Shown: positions 1-11,800, numbered from the stretch's first letter. The stretch: 64,000 nt of DNA from G965237725 sp965237725 (GCA_965237725.1 OZ250151.1:2790001-2854000); one strand, 5' to 3'. Translations and numbers: made by a program. Notes: generated by a model from the sequence alone, not told the origin.

Positions 1-350
1 CCAAAGATATCACCATCGTCTTCGATTACATCGCCCAGATTAATGCCTATTCGAAACTGCACTTTTTGTTCATCAGGAATGTTTTGATTGTACGCAGCAA
101 GATTCTGTTGTACTGCCGCGGCACAAGAGAGCGCGTCCACCGCCGCTTCAAACATAGCCAGCACTGCGTCCCCGGCCGTGCTAACAACGCGACCATGATA
201 AGCGGGTACCAAATTAAAAATTTGATTCAAGGAATCTTTCAATCTCCGGTGTGTTGCATCTTCGTCCAGCCCAGCCAGACGACTGTAACCCGCAACATCG
301 GCGTGCAAAATGACAGCAAGTTTTCGTGGCAGACGGCTTTCTGATTTCAT
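1..350 (-). CDS. Class III adenylate/guanylate cyclase, N-terminal part (cut by window edge)
   Basis: This gene runs off the left edge; only the first ~116 codons are visible, starting at an ATG whose complement is at 348-350. The protein has the start of a class III nucleotidyl cyclase catalytic domain. A metal-binding Asp lies at about residue 18 in an HADVAGYSRL context, and a second Asp at about residue 61 in AGDAVLAMF. The enzyme would make cAMP or cGMP from ATP or GTP. In many proteobacteria this N-terminus is followed by TolB/FlgO-like and TPR segments, similar to the modules of the large regulator at 16.1-23.0 kb, but that part is outside the window. Family is clear; substrate nucleotide and full architecture are not. 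Confidence 0.85.
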   Translation of the reverse strand, partial: MKSESRLPRKLAVILHADVAGYSRLAGLDEDATHRRLKDSLNQIFNLVPAYHGRVVSTAGDAVLAMFEAAVDALSCAAAVQQNLAAYNQNIPDEQKVQFRIGINLGDVIEDDGDIF

Positions 351-412
351 GGTAATTTCCGGATAAAATTATTGCTATCGGAATCAGCTATGAATATTCG
401 AACAAAGGAAAT

Positions 413-1243
413 TCAAGGCTTAACACCATACACCGTTTCGTTAACAATGGGGTCACCAATCACCCCAGGTTGCTTTTCATAGACCATGACGCACATCAGG
501 CGCTTTTTGTTGCCCTGGACTTGGGTTACCCGATGAGCAGAATGACAACCGCGAAAAATTACAAGTGCACCTTCCTGGCGCTGATAGGATTTCACTCTCG
601 ATCGATCACCGAGTAACATGGTTCGAAGCTCGTCAATATTCGGATTATCGTCCGACCGAATATTTGGCACAATCTCAAAATCCCCACCCAGTTCCGGCGC
701 CTGTAACATCAATGTCATGGTAAAGGCATTACCTGAATCAAAATGCCAGGCCGACTGATCGCCATCGCCATAACAAATTACATTGACCGGCTGATATGGA
801 TCATCGCTGGGATATAGTTTTTCCGAGTCGGTAATATCTGTAACAAACTGCTGAAAATATGGATTGAAGTAAAGCGCCTTTAGGTCTGAATCATTGGGTA
901 AGATGTGGGCGCCAATCATTTTATATTGACCTTCCGCCATGATATTTTTGGGGTGATCATCGGGCAGATCTGGGGTCTTGTCGCGGTGCAGATAGACATT
1001 GCGCATGGAATGAGCCGGGTTGGCCTGATCCTGCAATGCTAAAACCATTTCTATTTCCGACAGTCGACTGGAATCAACCAGGAAATTCGGCAGTATGTAA
1101 ACTTGTTCGCTATTGAGACTGGCCACAGCAGAATCTACAAGGCTGTGATAATCCTCTGAATCCTGCCGATCAATGGGGTAGTGGGCAAGATTCACAATCT
1201 GATCAAGGGTTTGAGAATTGCTGGCTTTGATTGAAGTGGTCAT
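413..1243 (-). CDS. 2-oxoglutarate/Fe(II)-dependent oxygenase
   Basis: Predicted non-haem iron oxygenase. The HFDSGNAF segment supplies the His-x-Asp iron ligands; a distal His in CHSAHRV and a following Arg in KKRLM would complete the metal and 2-oxoglutarate site. Some relatives of this fold are amino-acid halogenases in which the Asp is replaced by Gly; here Asp is kept, so hydroxylation or a similar oxidation is more likely. The open frame extends to 1357, but the extra N-terminal 38 residues look non-coding. I favour the Met at 1243, with 1255 an alternative. It is the last gene of a minus-strand run with the thioesterase and MaoC genes and may tailor the polyketide product. Substrate unknown. 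Confidence 0.8.
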   Translation of the reverse strand: MTTSIKASNSQTLDQIVNLAHYPIDRQDSEDYHSLVDSAVASLNSEQVYILPNFLVDSSRLSEIEMVLALQDQANPAHSMRNVYLHRDKTPDLPDDHPKNIMAEGQYKMIGAHILPNDSDLKALYFNPYFQQFVTDITDSEKLYPSDDPYQPVNVICYGDGDQSAWHFDSGNAFTMTLMLQAPELGGDFEIVPNIRSDDNPNIDELRTMLLGDRSRVKSYQRQEGALVIFRGCHSAHRVTQVQGNKKRLMCVMVYEKQPGVIGDPIVNETVYGVKP

Positions 1244-1409
1244 CGATTCTTGCATACCCGGATTTGATTCTGCATGTTTTTGTGAAACAGGACTGCTATG
1301 GTTTTTGACATAATTTCTGAATAATTGTAATAGCAAATCTAGTCTGTAGTATCTCAAGTAGCGCTAGTGTTTGCTTGCGATTTTCCGCAGACTACAAAGT
1401 ATCAGAAAG

Positions 1410-1838
1410 CTAATTGTACAATTGCAGTTGTTCTTTGATGGCATCAGGCCATGGCAACGGACTTCGTTTTTGTAGGTCATACAAAACGCCGACTACAGTC
1501 CCCTGTGCCTTGCATTGATTATTAAGGAAAACACCATTTTCGAGGGTGACCGAACTTGTTCCTATTTTATTTACCCTGGCGCCGATATCTAACTCTTGGC
1601 GATACGAAAGTTCGCCAATGAAATCTATTTCAAGGTGCACAATTGCGATCGAACTAGTTAAAGGATTAATTTCGATCCCTAAAGATGTCAGGAATTCCAT
1701 TCTGGCGCTCTCGAAATACCCGCAAATGGCGGTATGATTGCAATGCCCCAGAATATCGAGATCAGAAAATCGGACTTTGTCTTTAATCCAAAACTTATAG
1801 TGTGATCGCTGACGTTGCGTTTCTAGATTTTCGTTCAA
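1410..1838 (-). CDS. Acyl-CoA/ACP thioesterase of the hotdog (4HBT, YbgC-like) family
   Basis: 142 residues, the normal size for a single hotdog domain. The family signature DxxGHxN is present as D28-I-L-G-H-C-N34, where the Asp is the expected catalytic residue of 4-hydroxybenzoyl-CoA-thioesterase-like enzymes. It would hydrolyse a thioester of an acyl-CoA or acyl carrier protein. It lies 52 bp downstream of the MaoC-like gene on the same strand and close to an acyl ligase and a polyketide synthase. It could edit or release acyl chains in that pathway. Family assignment is secure; substrate is inferred only from context. Confidence 0.85.
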   Translation of the reverse strand: MNENLETQRQRSHYKFWIKDKVRFSDLDILGHCNHTAICGYFESARMEFLTSLGIEINPLTSSIAIVHLEIDFIGELSYRQELDIGARVNKIGTSSVTLENGVFLNNQCKAQGTVVGVLYDLQKRSPLPWPDAIKEQLQLYN

Positions 1839-1889
1839 GTATCTATTTGAAAATTATTATTTGAGGATATAATAGTGAATTCTCTTTGG

Positions 1890-2282
1890 CTAGTAAATCT
1901 TCAAGCAAATCGAAGGCCCAGCTGTCAATTGAACATTGGTTTGATTGTTAATAATAACAAAGCTTACTTTGACAGTTCCGTTTGGCATCATTTGATCTAC
2001 CGTTAATGTTAAGCCCACAGTGTCGCCAACATAAATCGCAGCCTTGAAGTCTATATTTAAATTCAATATGACGTTACCTTGACCGAGCAACTCGGTAATC
2101 GCAGCAGAAATAAAACTTACTGTTGTCATTTCGTGGGCAATACGTTTTTTGAATACCGTTTTGGAAGCAAACTCATCATCGAAATGAATTAGATTTCGAT
2201 CACCGCTAATTTCTCCAAAGTCTTCAATCAAAGACGAGGCAATCGTTTTTTCTTGTCTAACACTATCTCCAACATTGACCAT
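1890..2282 (-). CDS. MaoC-like (R)-specific enoyl hydratase
   Basis: 130-residue hotdog protein of the MaoC/PhaJ type. The hydratase motif is seen as SGD-RN-IHxD, with the catalytic pair Asp28 and His33 at the same five-residue spacing as in (R)-specific enoyl-CoA hydratases. The usual reaction is reversible hydration of trans-2-enoyl thioesters to (R)-3-hydroxyacyl thioesters. It is the first gene of the minus-strand group 2282-413 and is divergent from the acyl ligase at 2506, so the two could share the 223-bp intergenic region for control. Within the cluster it could supply or modify a 3-hydroxyacyl intermediate; this is inference. Confidence 0.85.
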   Translation of the reverse strand: MVNVGDSVRQEKTIASSLIEDFGEISGDRNLIHFDDEFASKTVFKKRIAHEMTTVSFISAAITELLGQGNVILNLNIDFKAAIYVGDTVGLTLTVDQMMPNGTVKVSFVIINNQTNVQLTAGPSICLKIY

Positions 2283-2505
2283 GAGAAAATATTTAACTTT
2301 GTTATTATTGACTAATTATATTAGATTTAGATAAATTCTTTGCTATTTTAAGGTCAGCAGATTGGATTATTTTAATTTACATTGATTAATATTTAAGCAA
2401 GTTCGATGGTTAATTTTCTAAAGATCCAATTTATTTCGACTAGCTTGGTGCAGAGTCGCCCAGAAGGGTTTAAATAATTAGACAATACTTAGAATACATA
2501 TTGGT

Positions 2506-4014
2506 ATGCAAAACATTCTCGATTTGCTGAACATCACTGTTAAACAATTCCCAGATAAAACAGCCATTATCTGTGAGGGCGAGAATGTGTCATTTCGAAC
2601 GTTGGGTGAGTTAGTTGAAAACGTTGCGCAACAAATACGAGAACATTGGAAAATTTGTGCAGGTGACAAGATTGCGATTTTGTTACCAAATTGTGCAGAA
2701 TTCATATTTGTATATCTTGGGATTATTCGGACTGGGGCAATTGCATTGCCCATTAATATTCGTTTAAAACCCCAGGAAATCGCATTTATACTGGAAGATG
2801 CGAATGTAACAGCGTTAGTCGCACACCATAAGACATGGGAAACGGTCCAACAGGTTATGGCAAATTTTCCGGAATTGCGTCAGATCATGTCAGTTGGTTT
2901 TGAGAGTGAGCTTACAACTTCTATCAAAAAGTTTTTGACTGGATGTGAATCTAAGCGCAAGATGCCTGAACTGGGACCAGCAGATGTTGCCGCAATTATT
3001 TACACTTCGGGAACAACCGGGTTGCCCAAAGGTGCAATGATCATGCATAAAAATATTATTTTCAATGCGCGTTGCACAATCGAAGGATTTGACTTCGAGC
3101 ACGAAGATCGACATTTAATAACGGTTCCACTTTTCCATGTGACCGGCTTAAATACAATTTTGATAACGTCGCTTATGCTGGGAAGTACAGTAATCGTTTC
3201 AGATAAGACGGCGCCTCGAGATGTTATGACGCTGATAGATCAACACCATGTGACCACCTATTTTGGTGTGCCGACCACCTACGTATTGTTAATTGATTTG
3301 GGGAATATTATATCTGCGGATTTATCTAGCGTACGAATTTTTGTATATTCCGGGGCGCCTATGCCGCCAGATACAATTTTAAAATTGGATAGCCTTTTTC
3401 CCCATATCGATTTAGTCAATTTATATGGCTTGACAGAAACCACGTCGGTAACAACAGTTTTGCCTGCGGCAGAAGCATCTGGTAGAGGGGCGTCAGTAGG
3501 AAGACCAGTGCCCAATATTCAGTTAAAAATTATTGACTCAGGGGGAATGGAGTTACCAAAGGGTGAGATTGGTGAGTTGTGCGTAAAAGGCGATAGCGTG
3601 TTTAAGGGTTATTATGGTAACCCGGGTGCCACAGAAGCTGCGATTATAAACGGTTGGTTTAGGACAGGTGATAACGCCATTATCAACGAAGAGGGTTATA
3701 TTTTTCTGAAAAGTCGCAAAAATGAGTTGATTATTGTGGGGGGTGAAAATGTTTATCCAATTGAAGTTGAAAATGTGATTTGTTCGCTTTCGGAGGTTCT
3801 CGAGTCAGCTGTTATTGGCTTAGACCATCCTGTGATGGGCCAGACTGTAAAAGCTGTTGTTGTGCTTGAAAGGAATGCACAACTAAGTGAAGATGAAATA
3901 AAATTACATTGTTCACAGAGGTTAGCGTCTTATAAGGCTCCCCAGGCGATTGAATTCAGAGAACATTTGCCACGTAACCCCTCCGGCAAAGTAGTGAAAC
4001 GGTTTTTGAGTTGA
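2506..4014 (+). CDS. AMP-dependent acyl-CoA/acyl-ACP ligase (ANL superfamily)
   Basis: 502 residues, full length for the family. Motifs occur in order: the P-loop-like YTSGTTGLPKG (166-176), YGLTETTS, the GWFRTGD core motif, the hinge region with GGENVYPIEVE, and the C-terminal catalytic lysine K495 in PSGKVVKR. Such enzymes activate a carboxylate with ATP to the acyl-adenylate, then transfer it to CoA or to a carrier-protein thiol. Its place between the MaoC/thioesterase group and the polyketide synthase operon suggests it activates the starter acid. It ends only 7 bp before the convergent beta-hydroxylase gene. Substrate and acceptor cannot be read from the sequence. Confidence 0.9.
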   Translation: MQNILDLLNITVKQFPDKTAIICEGENVSFRTLGELVENVAQQIREHWKICAGDKIAILLPNCAEFIFVYLGIIRTGAIALPINIRLKPQEIAFILEDANVTALVAHHKTWETVQQVMANFPELRQIMSVGFESELTTSIKKFLTGCESKRKMPELGPADVAAIIYTSGTTGLPKGAMIMHKNIIFNARCTIEGFDFEHEDRHLITVPLFHVTGLNTILITSLMLGSTVIVSDKTAPRDVMTLIDQHHVTTYFGVPTTYVLLIDLGNIISADLSSVRIFVYSGAPMPPDTILKLDSLFPHIDLVNLYGLTETTSVTTVLPAAEASGRGASVGRPVPNIQLKIIDSGGMELPKGEIGELCVKGDSVFKGYYGNPGATEAAIINGWFRTGDNAIINEEGYIFLKSRKNELIIVGGENVYPIEVENVICSLSEVLESAVIGLDHPVMGQTVKAVVVLERNAQLSEDEIKLHCSQRLASYKAPQAIEFREHLPRNPSGKVVKRFLS

Positions 4015-4021
4015 TATTAAT

Positions 4022-5011
4022 TTAATGATCTAGAACGATGTCCGAATTTTTAGATTCTCGATGGTAATTTGCTATTTGAGCAATCTGGGGTAACGACTGA
4101 TACGCATTGCGAAATTCTTCGAGAACAGCAATTTCCTGTTCTGAAAAACAGGGATGCCAGAAGTTCAGGAACAAAACAATTCTGATTTCATCACTTTTGT
4201 TCCAAGCCTGGTGTCTGAACGAATCATCAAATGTTAGAAGCTTGCCTTCAACCAATGGTCGTTCGTCTTCACCTGCTTTAATACCGCATTTTCCAGGTAC
4301 AACCAGGGGAAGAAGGGCGCGGATTGCTCCATTCATAGGGCCGTGATGAGGCGAAATGACAGAATGTGGATTCATAGCGGAAAACATGGTGAGCTCTTTT
4401 TCGAATCGTGGCAATGACTCAAGTATTCTGGTGGTTTCCGGGCAGAGCGCACAATTTTCTTCCCATTTTTCTCCAAAAAAATAAAATAGAAATGTATTCC
4501 AACCCGGTACTAGCACTCCGTATTCGTTTCTATAGGTATTGAAAGATTGCTGCGGTTTATTTAATAAATTGAGTAGCTCTCCCTTTATTACCGGGAAAGC
4601 TTGTTCAAGTGGATTTGCCCATTCGAATTGCGCAGGGTCGTAGAACGTTTGGGCCGGTACTCCCGGAATATAAAACGCAGGACGTTGGAGCGGATGGGTA
4701 TACTTTGAATTTATCTGGCTGACATTTCTGGAAAAAGTATCAAAAACTGAATCCACACCGAGAGCCTGTAATCCCGTTCTAATAGTTGGGAGTTGGTCCA
4801 TATTTAAATAAATATCCCGAAGGCGTTTGGTATCAGTTAGTTTTATCTTGAGTCTGGAATTAGATTTTTCATCAGAAAGATCAGGTCGAGGAAATTTTAA
4901 TCTAAGTTTGAATATTAAAACGCCAGCAAGTCCGATAATTTTGGTTCTCAGATAAAGCTGGTAAGGAAAAACCAGCGACGAATTTATTATTCTTGAAAAT
5001 AGCAGTCGCAT
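4022..5011 (-). CDS. Aspartyl/asparaginyl beta-hydroxylase-family dioxygenase
   Basis: 329 residues. The C-terminal half matches the Asp/Asn beta-hydroxylase family (AspH/LpxO type): a SPHHGPMNGAIR segment gives the first iron His (222/223), FRHQAWN gives the second (His267), and Arg277 in EIRIVLF should bind 2-oxoglutarate. AspH enzymes typically use only two His ligands, as seen here. The N-terminal ~140 residues resemble no domain I can name; residues 12-36 are fairly hydrophobic and might contact the membrane. It is third in the operon PKS, thioesterase, hydroxylase, 32 bp after the thioesterase. Likely role is hydroxylation of the acyl or polyketide product, or of a lipid; this is inferred from position. 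Confidence 0.85.
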   Translation of the reverse strand: MRLLFSRIINSSLVFPYQLYLRTKIIGLAGVLIFKLRLKFPRPDLSDEKSNSRLKIKLTDTKRLRDIYLNMDQLPTIRTGLQALGVDSVFDTFSRNVSQINSKYTHPLQRPAFYIPGVPAQTFYDPAQFEWANPLEQAFPVIKGELLNLLNKPQQSFNTYRNEYGVLVPGWNTFLFYFFGEKWEENCALCPETTRILESLPRFEKELTMFSAMNPHSVISPHHGPMNGAIRALLPLVVPGKCGIKAGEDERPLVEGKLLTFDDSFRHQAWNKSDEIRIVLFLNFWHPCFSEQEIAVLEEFRNAYQSLPQIAQIANYHRESKNSDIVLDH

Positions 5012-5043
5012 TGCATTTAACTGTGGTGGTGTACTCGTTGCAG

Positions 5044-5790
5044 TTATCTAATTTTATGAACGATTGTACCGATTAACTTTCCAAGGTTTTCGGCGTGAGG
5101 GCGCTGTAACATCGAAAATGTATCGCCCGACACACCAAATTCATCAACTGAATTTTTGGTCAGGTTATGCCATCCTCTTAAAATTTGGTCACTACAGTTC
5201 TCTGATCGAATTAATATTATTTTTGAAAATATTGGCCCACTTGTGAATTTCAACCCAGCATTAATATACGAATGGGTAATTATTTTTAGTCGCTCCGCGA
5301 TTTCCTCTGGAAGTAAGTTGAGTTGATGGACTGTTCGTTCTTTAACGGTATTGACCATTTTCTCCACTTCAAGCAAAATTTTTTCGTCCACTTGGTGATT
5401 ACTGGAGTTTTGTGGATGGGCGATACTGTCTAGTAATATTAAACCGGCTACAGTGCCGCCTTCTTTTTCAATTTGCCTAGCAATTTCAAATGCAACCGTA
5501 CCTCCGAAACAATGTCCCGCAATGTAGTAAGGGCCTTGTTCCTGCCTATCCGTTATTTCGGATACATAGGCGCAAGCGATTTCTTCGATGTTTTCATGGG
5601 GCGCTTGATCCACATATAGCCCTGTAGGTTCGAACGAGAAGAAATTAATTGGAGGAGATGTCGCCCGTGCGAGGCTTATAAGTGACAACGGGGTGGTTCC
5701 TGCTGATGGGATCATGAATAAGCTAGGCCCTGACATATCTTTGGTTAGCTCACAAAGATACTGTTGATTATTTGATTGGCTCGGGGTCAA
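5044..5790 (-). CDS. Stand-alone alpha/beta-hydrolase thioesterase with a Cys nucleophile
   Basis: 248 residues, the size of a PKS/NRPS thioesterase. The nucleophile elbow reads G-H-C94-F-G-G instead of GxSxG (the TGT codon is at 5509-5511), followed by a DS-containing strand and a late His in RPHAEN that could complete the triad. Cysteine-nucleophile thioesterases are known in some NRPS systems, where they help release strained or alternative products. The start is a TTG at 5790, 12 bp after the PKS stop, so translation may be coupled. No better start lies upstream; the next Met (residue 19) would cut close to the domain edge. It should act on chains bound to the PKS carrier domain. Confidence 0.88.
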   Translation of the reverse strand: MTPSQSNNQQYLCELTKDMSGPSLFMIPSAGTTPLSLISLARATSPPINFFSFEPTGLYVDQAPHENIEEIACAYVSEITDRQEQGPYYIAGHCFGGTVAFEIARQIEKEGGTVAGLILLDSIAHPQNSSNHQVDEKILLEVEKMVNTVKERTVHQLNLLPEEIAERLKIITHSYINAGLKFTSGPIFSKIILIRSENCSDQILRGWHNLTKNSVDEFGVSGDTFSMLQRPHAENLGKLIGTIVHKIR

Positions 5791-5802
5791 TTTTTTGATT
5801 TG

Positions 5803-8800
5803 TTATATCGTAGTTGATTCCCGAATTTTTTGGGACATTTTGCAGACGCTGGGGAAATCAAATAATGCGGTCACAGGGAGATCAATATTATATTTTTTGG
5901 TAACGGCAAACTGTGCCTGGATAGCAGTTATCGAATCTCCACCAAGATCAAAAAAGTCATCATCCGCACCAATTGGCGTAACACCCAGAACATTTTCCCA
6001 TATTTGAGTCAAGTTTATTTCTTCGGGGTCAGTGGGTTCGCGGTAAGCTGTTTCGAGTTCAGGACGAGATCCCCGGCCAATATCCAACATGTCCATACGT
6101 TCGTGTGCCTGGTCGATTGGCAATCCGGTTGCAAGAACATAAGATGGCAGATGATTGCGCGAAACCAGGCTTCGAAACAGCGCCATGCCATCTTTTAATG
6201 GCACGCCTTTTCCATATTTTTCATTAAACGCTTTGAATATTTCCTGCCACGAATCCGGATGCTTTTGTATTTTAAATACGTTTTTCCCAATATGTGCTGC
6301 CCGGGCTAAACGCTTGAATCCATCGATAGCGTTATCTATTGGAATAACCGTTGTAGGTGCCGGTTTTAGAACTCCAAATTCAATGTCCTGCACTAATTTG
6401 TTTAACATTCGTTGAACCGCTGGATCTCTATTCTTAACTAATTGCCCAAGATCAAATGCATGATATGTGAGGCATTTCTGGAATGGTAATAGGCCTAGTT
6501 CAGTGTTTGAATAAATATCGCGTTTACCAATCTCAAGAAAACGACCTTTGTATCGAAGCAATTCCAAACTCGCGGGTATAAATTCACCAGCCAGCGAATT
6601 AAGAACAACATCAACTCCTTCATCATTGGTCCAGCTGCGAATATCGTCTACGAAATCAAGTGAGCGCGAATCCGAGACATGCTCAATGCCTAGTTGTTTT
6701 AGATAATTGCGTTTTTCTTCGCTACCTGCTGTGGCGAAGATTTCAGCGCCAATATTTTTCGCATATTGAATTGCAGCGAGCCCCACACCGCCAGATGCAG
6801 CATGGATTAATATTCTCTCACCTCTTTTTAACTTTGCCAATTCGTTGATTACATAATCTGCAGTAAGAAAAATTGTTGGCAACCCCGCGGCATCTTCAAA
6901 TGGGATGTTAGATGGCATTGGCGAAACTAAATCAAAGCGAGTGGTGATTGACGTAGATATTGTATTATTTCCAATGGCAATAACAAAATCCCCAGGTGAA
7001 AGATCTGTGTTTCCAGGTCCTACGGCATTAACAATTCCAGCGCATTCTCCGCCAATGGATAATTGTTCCCCTTCCATTAGTGGGTACTGCCCTAGTGCGC
7101 TGAGTAAATCGCGAAAATTCAATCCTGAGGCAATGACATCTATCTGTACTTCTCCCGTCTCCGGAGACTTAGGTTCAAAATTTTCTGGTCCTATTGAGTC
7201 AAGTTCGCCGGGTTCATATACTTTTAGAAATTGATTTCCGAGCAGGTTGGTTGCCGCTACATCAATATTGTCTTGATCACAATCTGACCGAACGATATCA
7301 GTCGCCTGAGCGCTGAGTAATAAGTATTCGTCGATTTCTACTAAAACTTTTCCTTTGTCATTGACAAATTTTATATCGTAGACATCGAAATCTTTAGAGC
7401 GTCGGCGATTCCCATATACATAAAATTCTTTTCCAGGTGCATCGAAAATTCGCATCGATTTCATTGTGTATGGTAATACACCTTCGGTGAAAAATCGCCA
7501 GCAAGGCACATGTACGGCACGATCGATCAGCGCAGGATGAAACTCAAACTCATTCAGATCAGAAATATATTCATCTGCAAGAATTATTTTCCCCCAAGTC
7601 TGGTCGCCATCCACGACAATTCCTTCAACACATTCCCAACGATTACCAAAACTAACCAAAGTACCATTTTTTTGCCAGACTGAATCTTCGACTAGATTCA
7701 TAGGCAACGGCGGTTTAAATTCTTTTGACTTGTCGCTAGTAGTCTTGACTGCCCCCGTGGAATTTACGATCCAGTAATCAGCTTGTAATACACGAGAGCG
7801 CACTTCGAAGTACTCGACGTTATTATCATTGAAAAACTTGATTTCTATTTCGGTTCCACAAGTGTCTATAAACAGCGGTCGCAAAAACCCAACATTACTC
7901 AATTCCACACCATAATTTTTTCCACGCAACTCGACGTAAGCCCCACGAACACATTCCAGGATGAATGTTCCAGGTAGTAAGGCGTGATTTTGGACCCGAT
8001 GGTTTAGATACCAGCTATTGTCGTCTGCTACTATTCCTGTAAATATGGTTTGATCATTTGAATCTGTTTGGTATTTGCTGAGCAATGGGTGATCAAATTC
8101 AACTATACCGTCTGAAAAATTTTCAATTTCATCTGTTCGATCAATCTCATTGCGATTCTTGTTCACGGCATTTACCGCCATGCCTAATTCCTCCAATGGA
8201 CCAAATCCAATTGCACAACTAAGGCTGCGTCGATCGCGCGAACGTTTGTGTGAAAGTATGTCTAGAACATTATTTGAGGCACTATATGCACATTGGCCAA
8301 CAGATGGTAGAACCGAGGCCTGTGAAGAAAAATTAACGAATATATCCAGATTATAATCTGCAAAAATTTTCTCAAGATTGAAGGCCGTATGTACTTTTGC
8401 ACAAAGTTTCTGGTCGACGTTCTGTTGAGTATCCATATGTGCCAAGCTAATAATACTTTCTCCGGCACAATGAACAACCCCATTTACTTTAGAAAAATAA
8501 TTTTCGGCGATAACGATGGCGGACTTCAGGCTATCGATGTTTGTGACATCCGTGTGAACCACCAGCACCTCGGCTCCCATAGATTCTAGTGTGAGAATGG
8601 CTTTTAAAGCGAAACCAATTTTGTCACTCTCCTTAGCCCTCGAATTCCATTCATCCCGAGGAGGTGGTTGCCAACGGGAAGTTAACACCAATCTGCAATT
8701 CGAAATAGAATATAATTCTTTTGAAATTTCCAGTCCCAAATAGCCAACGCCACCAGTAATTAAAACTGTGCCGCGGTGGCGAATTCTCGGCTCACTGATT

Positions 8801-11800
8801 GCGAATTCCTTTAGAGGATATATTTCTTCTACATATCGACCACCAGGTCTATGCAAAACAACGTTTTGGGCAGTTCGTGATTCGCATTCAATAATTATCG
8901 ATCCAACTAACCTATCAAAATCTTTTAGATCGGAAAACCCCGAAATTTCGATGCAACGAATGGTGGTTCCAGATAATTCATTGGGTATGTTCTTAACCGG
9001 ACCCAGTAGCCCGCCTTTCTCCGCGTGCAGTGGGGTAGACTCCCCGGGCATCTGACGTAGTCCGTCTACAACAATTGATATATCAAAATCGTCACATATT
9101 TTGAGATCAAGCGCGGCTTTTATCAAAGAAATTATGCTGTGATACCCAAGGGTGTTTGCATTTTTAAATGCTTCAATAGAATTATGCTCACCATCTGTCC
9201 CAGTAACTGACCATAAATGTAATACGCGTGGAGTAAGGTTATCTCTACCCGCTTTGAGTTTTAAAAGTACAGATTTCATGTCTTCCTTCGACGTTGGTCG
9301 GATGCGATATACATCAGCCTCGATTTCAGAAAACGCTTGACCTGGTATGAGTTCTACTACTCGGTTATTGTCAGCTTTTAATCTATCGCAAATTTTCTGC
9401 CCCAGTCCAACTTCATCTCGGAAAACCAGCCAAGTCTGGCTTTCAATTCTAGATTCGCTGTTTTCGATTTCTTGTTTTCGCCAGCCGGTTTCATACAACT
9501 TGAGTTCCGTCCTGGATCTAGTTTTGGATTCTCCAGATTCCGCCCAATATTTTAAGCGTTCAAATGGATATCCCGGCAAGGTTAGTTTTTTGCAATTTGA
9601 ATTAGAATAAAAATTGTCCAAATGTATATTCGCGCCGCTACACCAAAATTTTCCCAGAGCCGCTAGTGCGACGTTAGTGTTATTTTTTTGGGGTGTTGAT
9701 TTTGTATCAAGAATGGAAGTAGTGGAAAGGTCTGAATCGTGTTGCTTAACCAGGTCGGATAATCCGGTGCCCGGACCAAGTTCTAAAAACAGTGATTCAA
9801 AATTATTTCGAACATAATCTATAGAATCTGAAAGTCTCACCGGGCGACGTATGTGCTCAGCCCAGTAATCGGCGTTTGTAGCCTGGTCGTCTGTTAGAGG
9901 TAAACCAGTGGTGTTTGAAATGATTGGAATCTCCGGCCGATTTAACTCCATACTATTTACAACGGAGCGAAAACCTGGAATTGCCGGTTCCATCATCCAC
10001 GAATGAAAACCATGGGAAGTTTTTAGCTGATGGGTAATTACATTTTCTGAATTTAGTTTCTCGAGAAATTGAGCCATCTGTTCGGTAGACCCTGAAACTA
10101 CACATGCATTTGGGCCATTTACAGCAGCGATTTCAACACCAAAATCAAGTTTGTTTAGCAATTCAGATTCAGATTGAAAAACAGCCGCCATTTTACCTGG
10201 ATCACACTGTTGCATTAATTTTGCTCGGTTGGCGACCAACACAAGTGCATCATCCAAAGAAAAAACATTGGCGAGGCAAGCCGCCACAATTTCTCCAATC
10301 GAATGCCCAATAATAGCGGTGGGCTCAATCCCCCAGGACATAAACAGTTTGGCCATGGCGTATTCCACAACAAACAATGCGGGTTGGGTGTTTGCGGTTT
10401 GTTGAAGTAACTCCGACTCAGGATTATTTGGTTGGGTTTGATCTATATGGATAAGAGTACGAATATCTAGACCCAAAAGCTTATGCAAATGTTCAGCACA
10501 ATAATCAACTACATCTCTGTAGAATTTCTCGTGGGTATAAATATTTTGTCCCATCCCTAAAAACTGTGCACCTTGGCCTGGAAACAAAAATATTGTAGCG
10601 CTTTTGTTTTGGTCGACGACACCGGAAAACAGTGGCATTTCATGGATCAGATCCAGTGGCTTGAAATCGTTCTGTCTGGTAATAAAGCAACAACGGTGTG
10701 CCATCTCGGTCCGCCCACACTGCAAGGTATGTGCAATATCAGATAGGCACTCATCCGGATTGACTTCTATATACCATGCTAAATCAGAAACCCTTCGATC
10801 CAGGGATGATGCGGTTGCAGCGGAAAATACAAGTAAATGGTCTTGGCGTGAAGAACCTGAAACTTGAGTTGCACTGAATTCTTGCAAGATCAAATGTGCA
10901 TTTGAGCCGCCAAACCCAAAAGCAGAAACGGCGGCCCGCCGCGGGGTACTATTATTTGACCATTCGAGAGACTCAGTCGGAATATAAAATGGGCTGGAAT
11001 CAAGATCGATCAGGGGGTTTCGCCGTGAAAAGTTTGTAAGCGGGGGCAATCGACGTTTTTTAATTGCCAGGCAAGTTTTGATTAAACTGACAACACCCGC
11101 AGCTGTGCGTAAGTGACCTACGTTGGATTTAACCGATCCAATGGCACAATAGCCCACTTTTTCGGTTTCGTTTCTATATACCTCAGTGATTGAAGCCACT
11201 TCAACTGGATCACCCAATCGGGTGGCGGTACCATGAGCCTCAAGATATTCAATTGATTCAGCATTGACGTTCGCATCATCGAGTGCGGCTCGAACGACGG
11301 CCTTTTGACCCGTTGTGCTCGGGGCGATAAAACTTTCTTTGTAAATGGGCGCACCGTCATTTAATGTTGCAGTACCTTTGATCGTTGCATAGATATTATT
11401 TCCATCCGCTATTGCATCTTCCAGAGGACGAAGTACAACCACGCCACCGCCACTTCCAAAGATTGTGCCGTCGGCATTAGAATCGAACGGACAAATCCTG
11501 CCAGATTCCGACAACATGCCATCAACGGTTGACATGTATCCAGCAATATGTGGAATTTCTACGCCAGCGCCGCCGGCCAGCGCCAAATTGCATTCTCTGC
11601 GTCTCAATGCTTGAGTTGCCATATGAACCGCAACCAGTGAAGTTGCGCAGGCTGCCATTACAGAAATACTTGGTCCATTGAGGTTTAACTTGTAAGAAAC
11701 GCGGGTGGTAAAGTAATCAATTACATTGCCAAGTGCATCTGGCAGTATTTCACCGAGATTTTCAACCCTATATCCAATGCTATTAGAATTTCCTTGGGGG

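Noticed and set aside
66..344. Plus-strand frame at the left edge
   Set aside because: It is the antisense of a clear class III cyclase domain on the minus strand.
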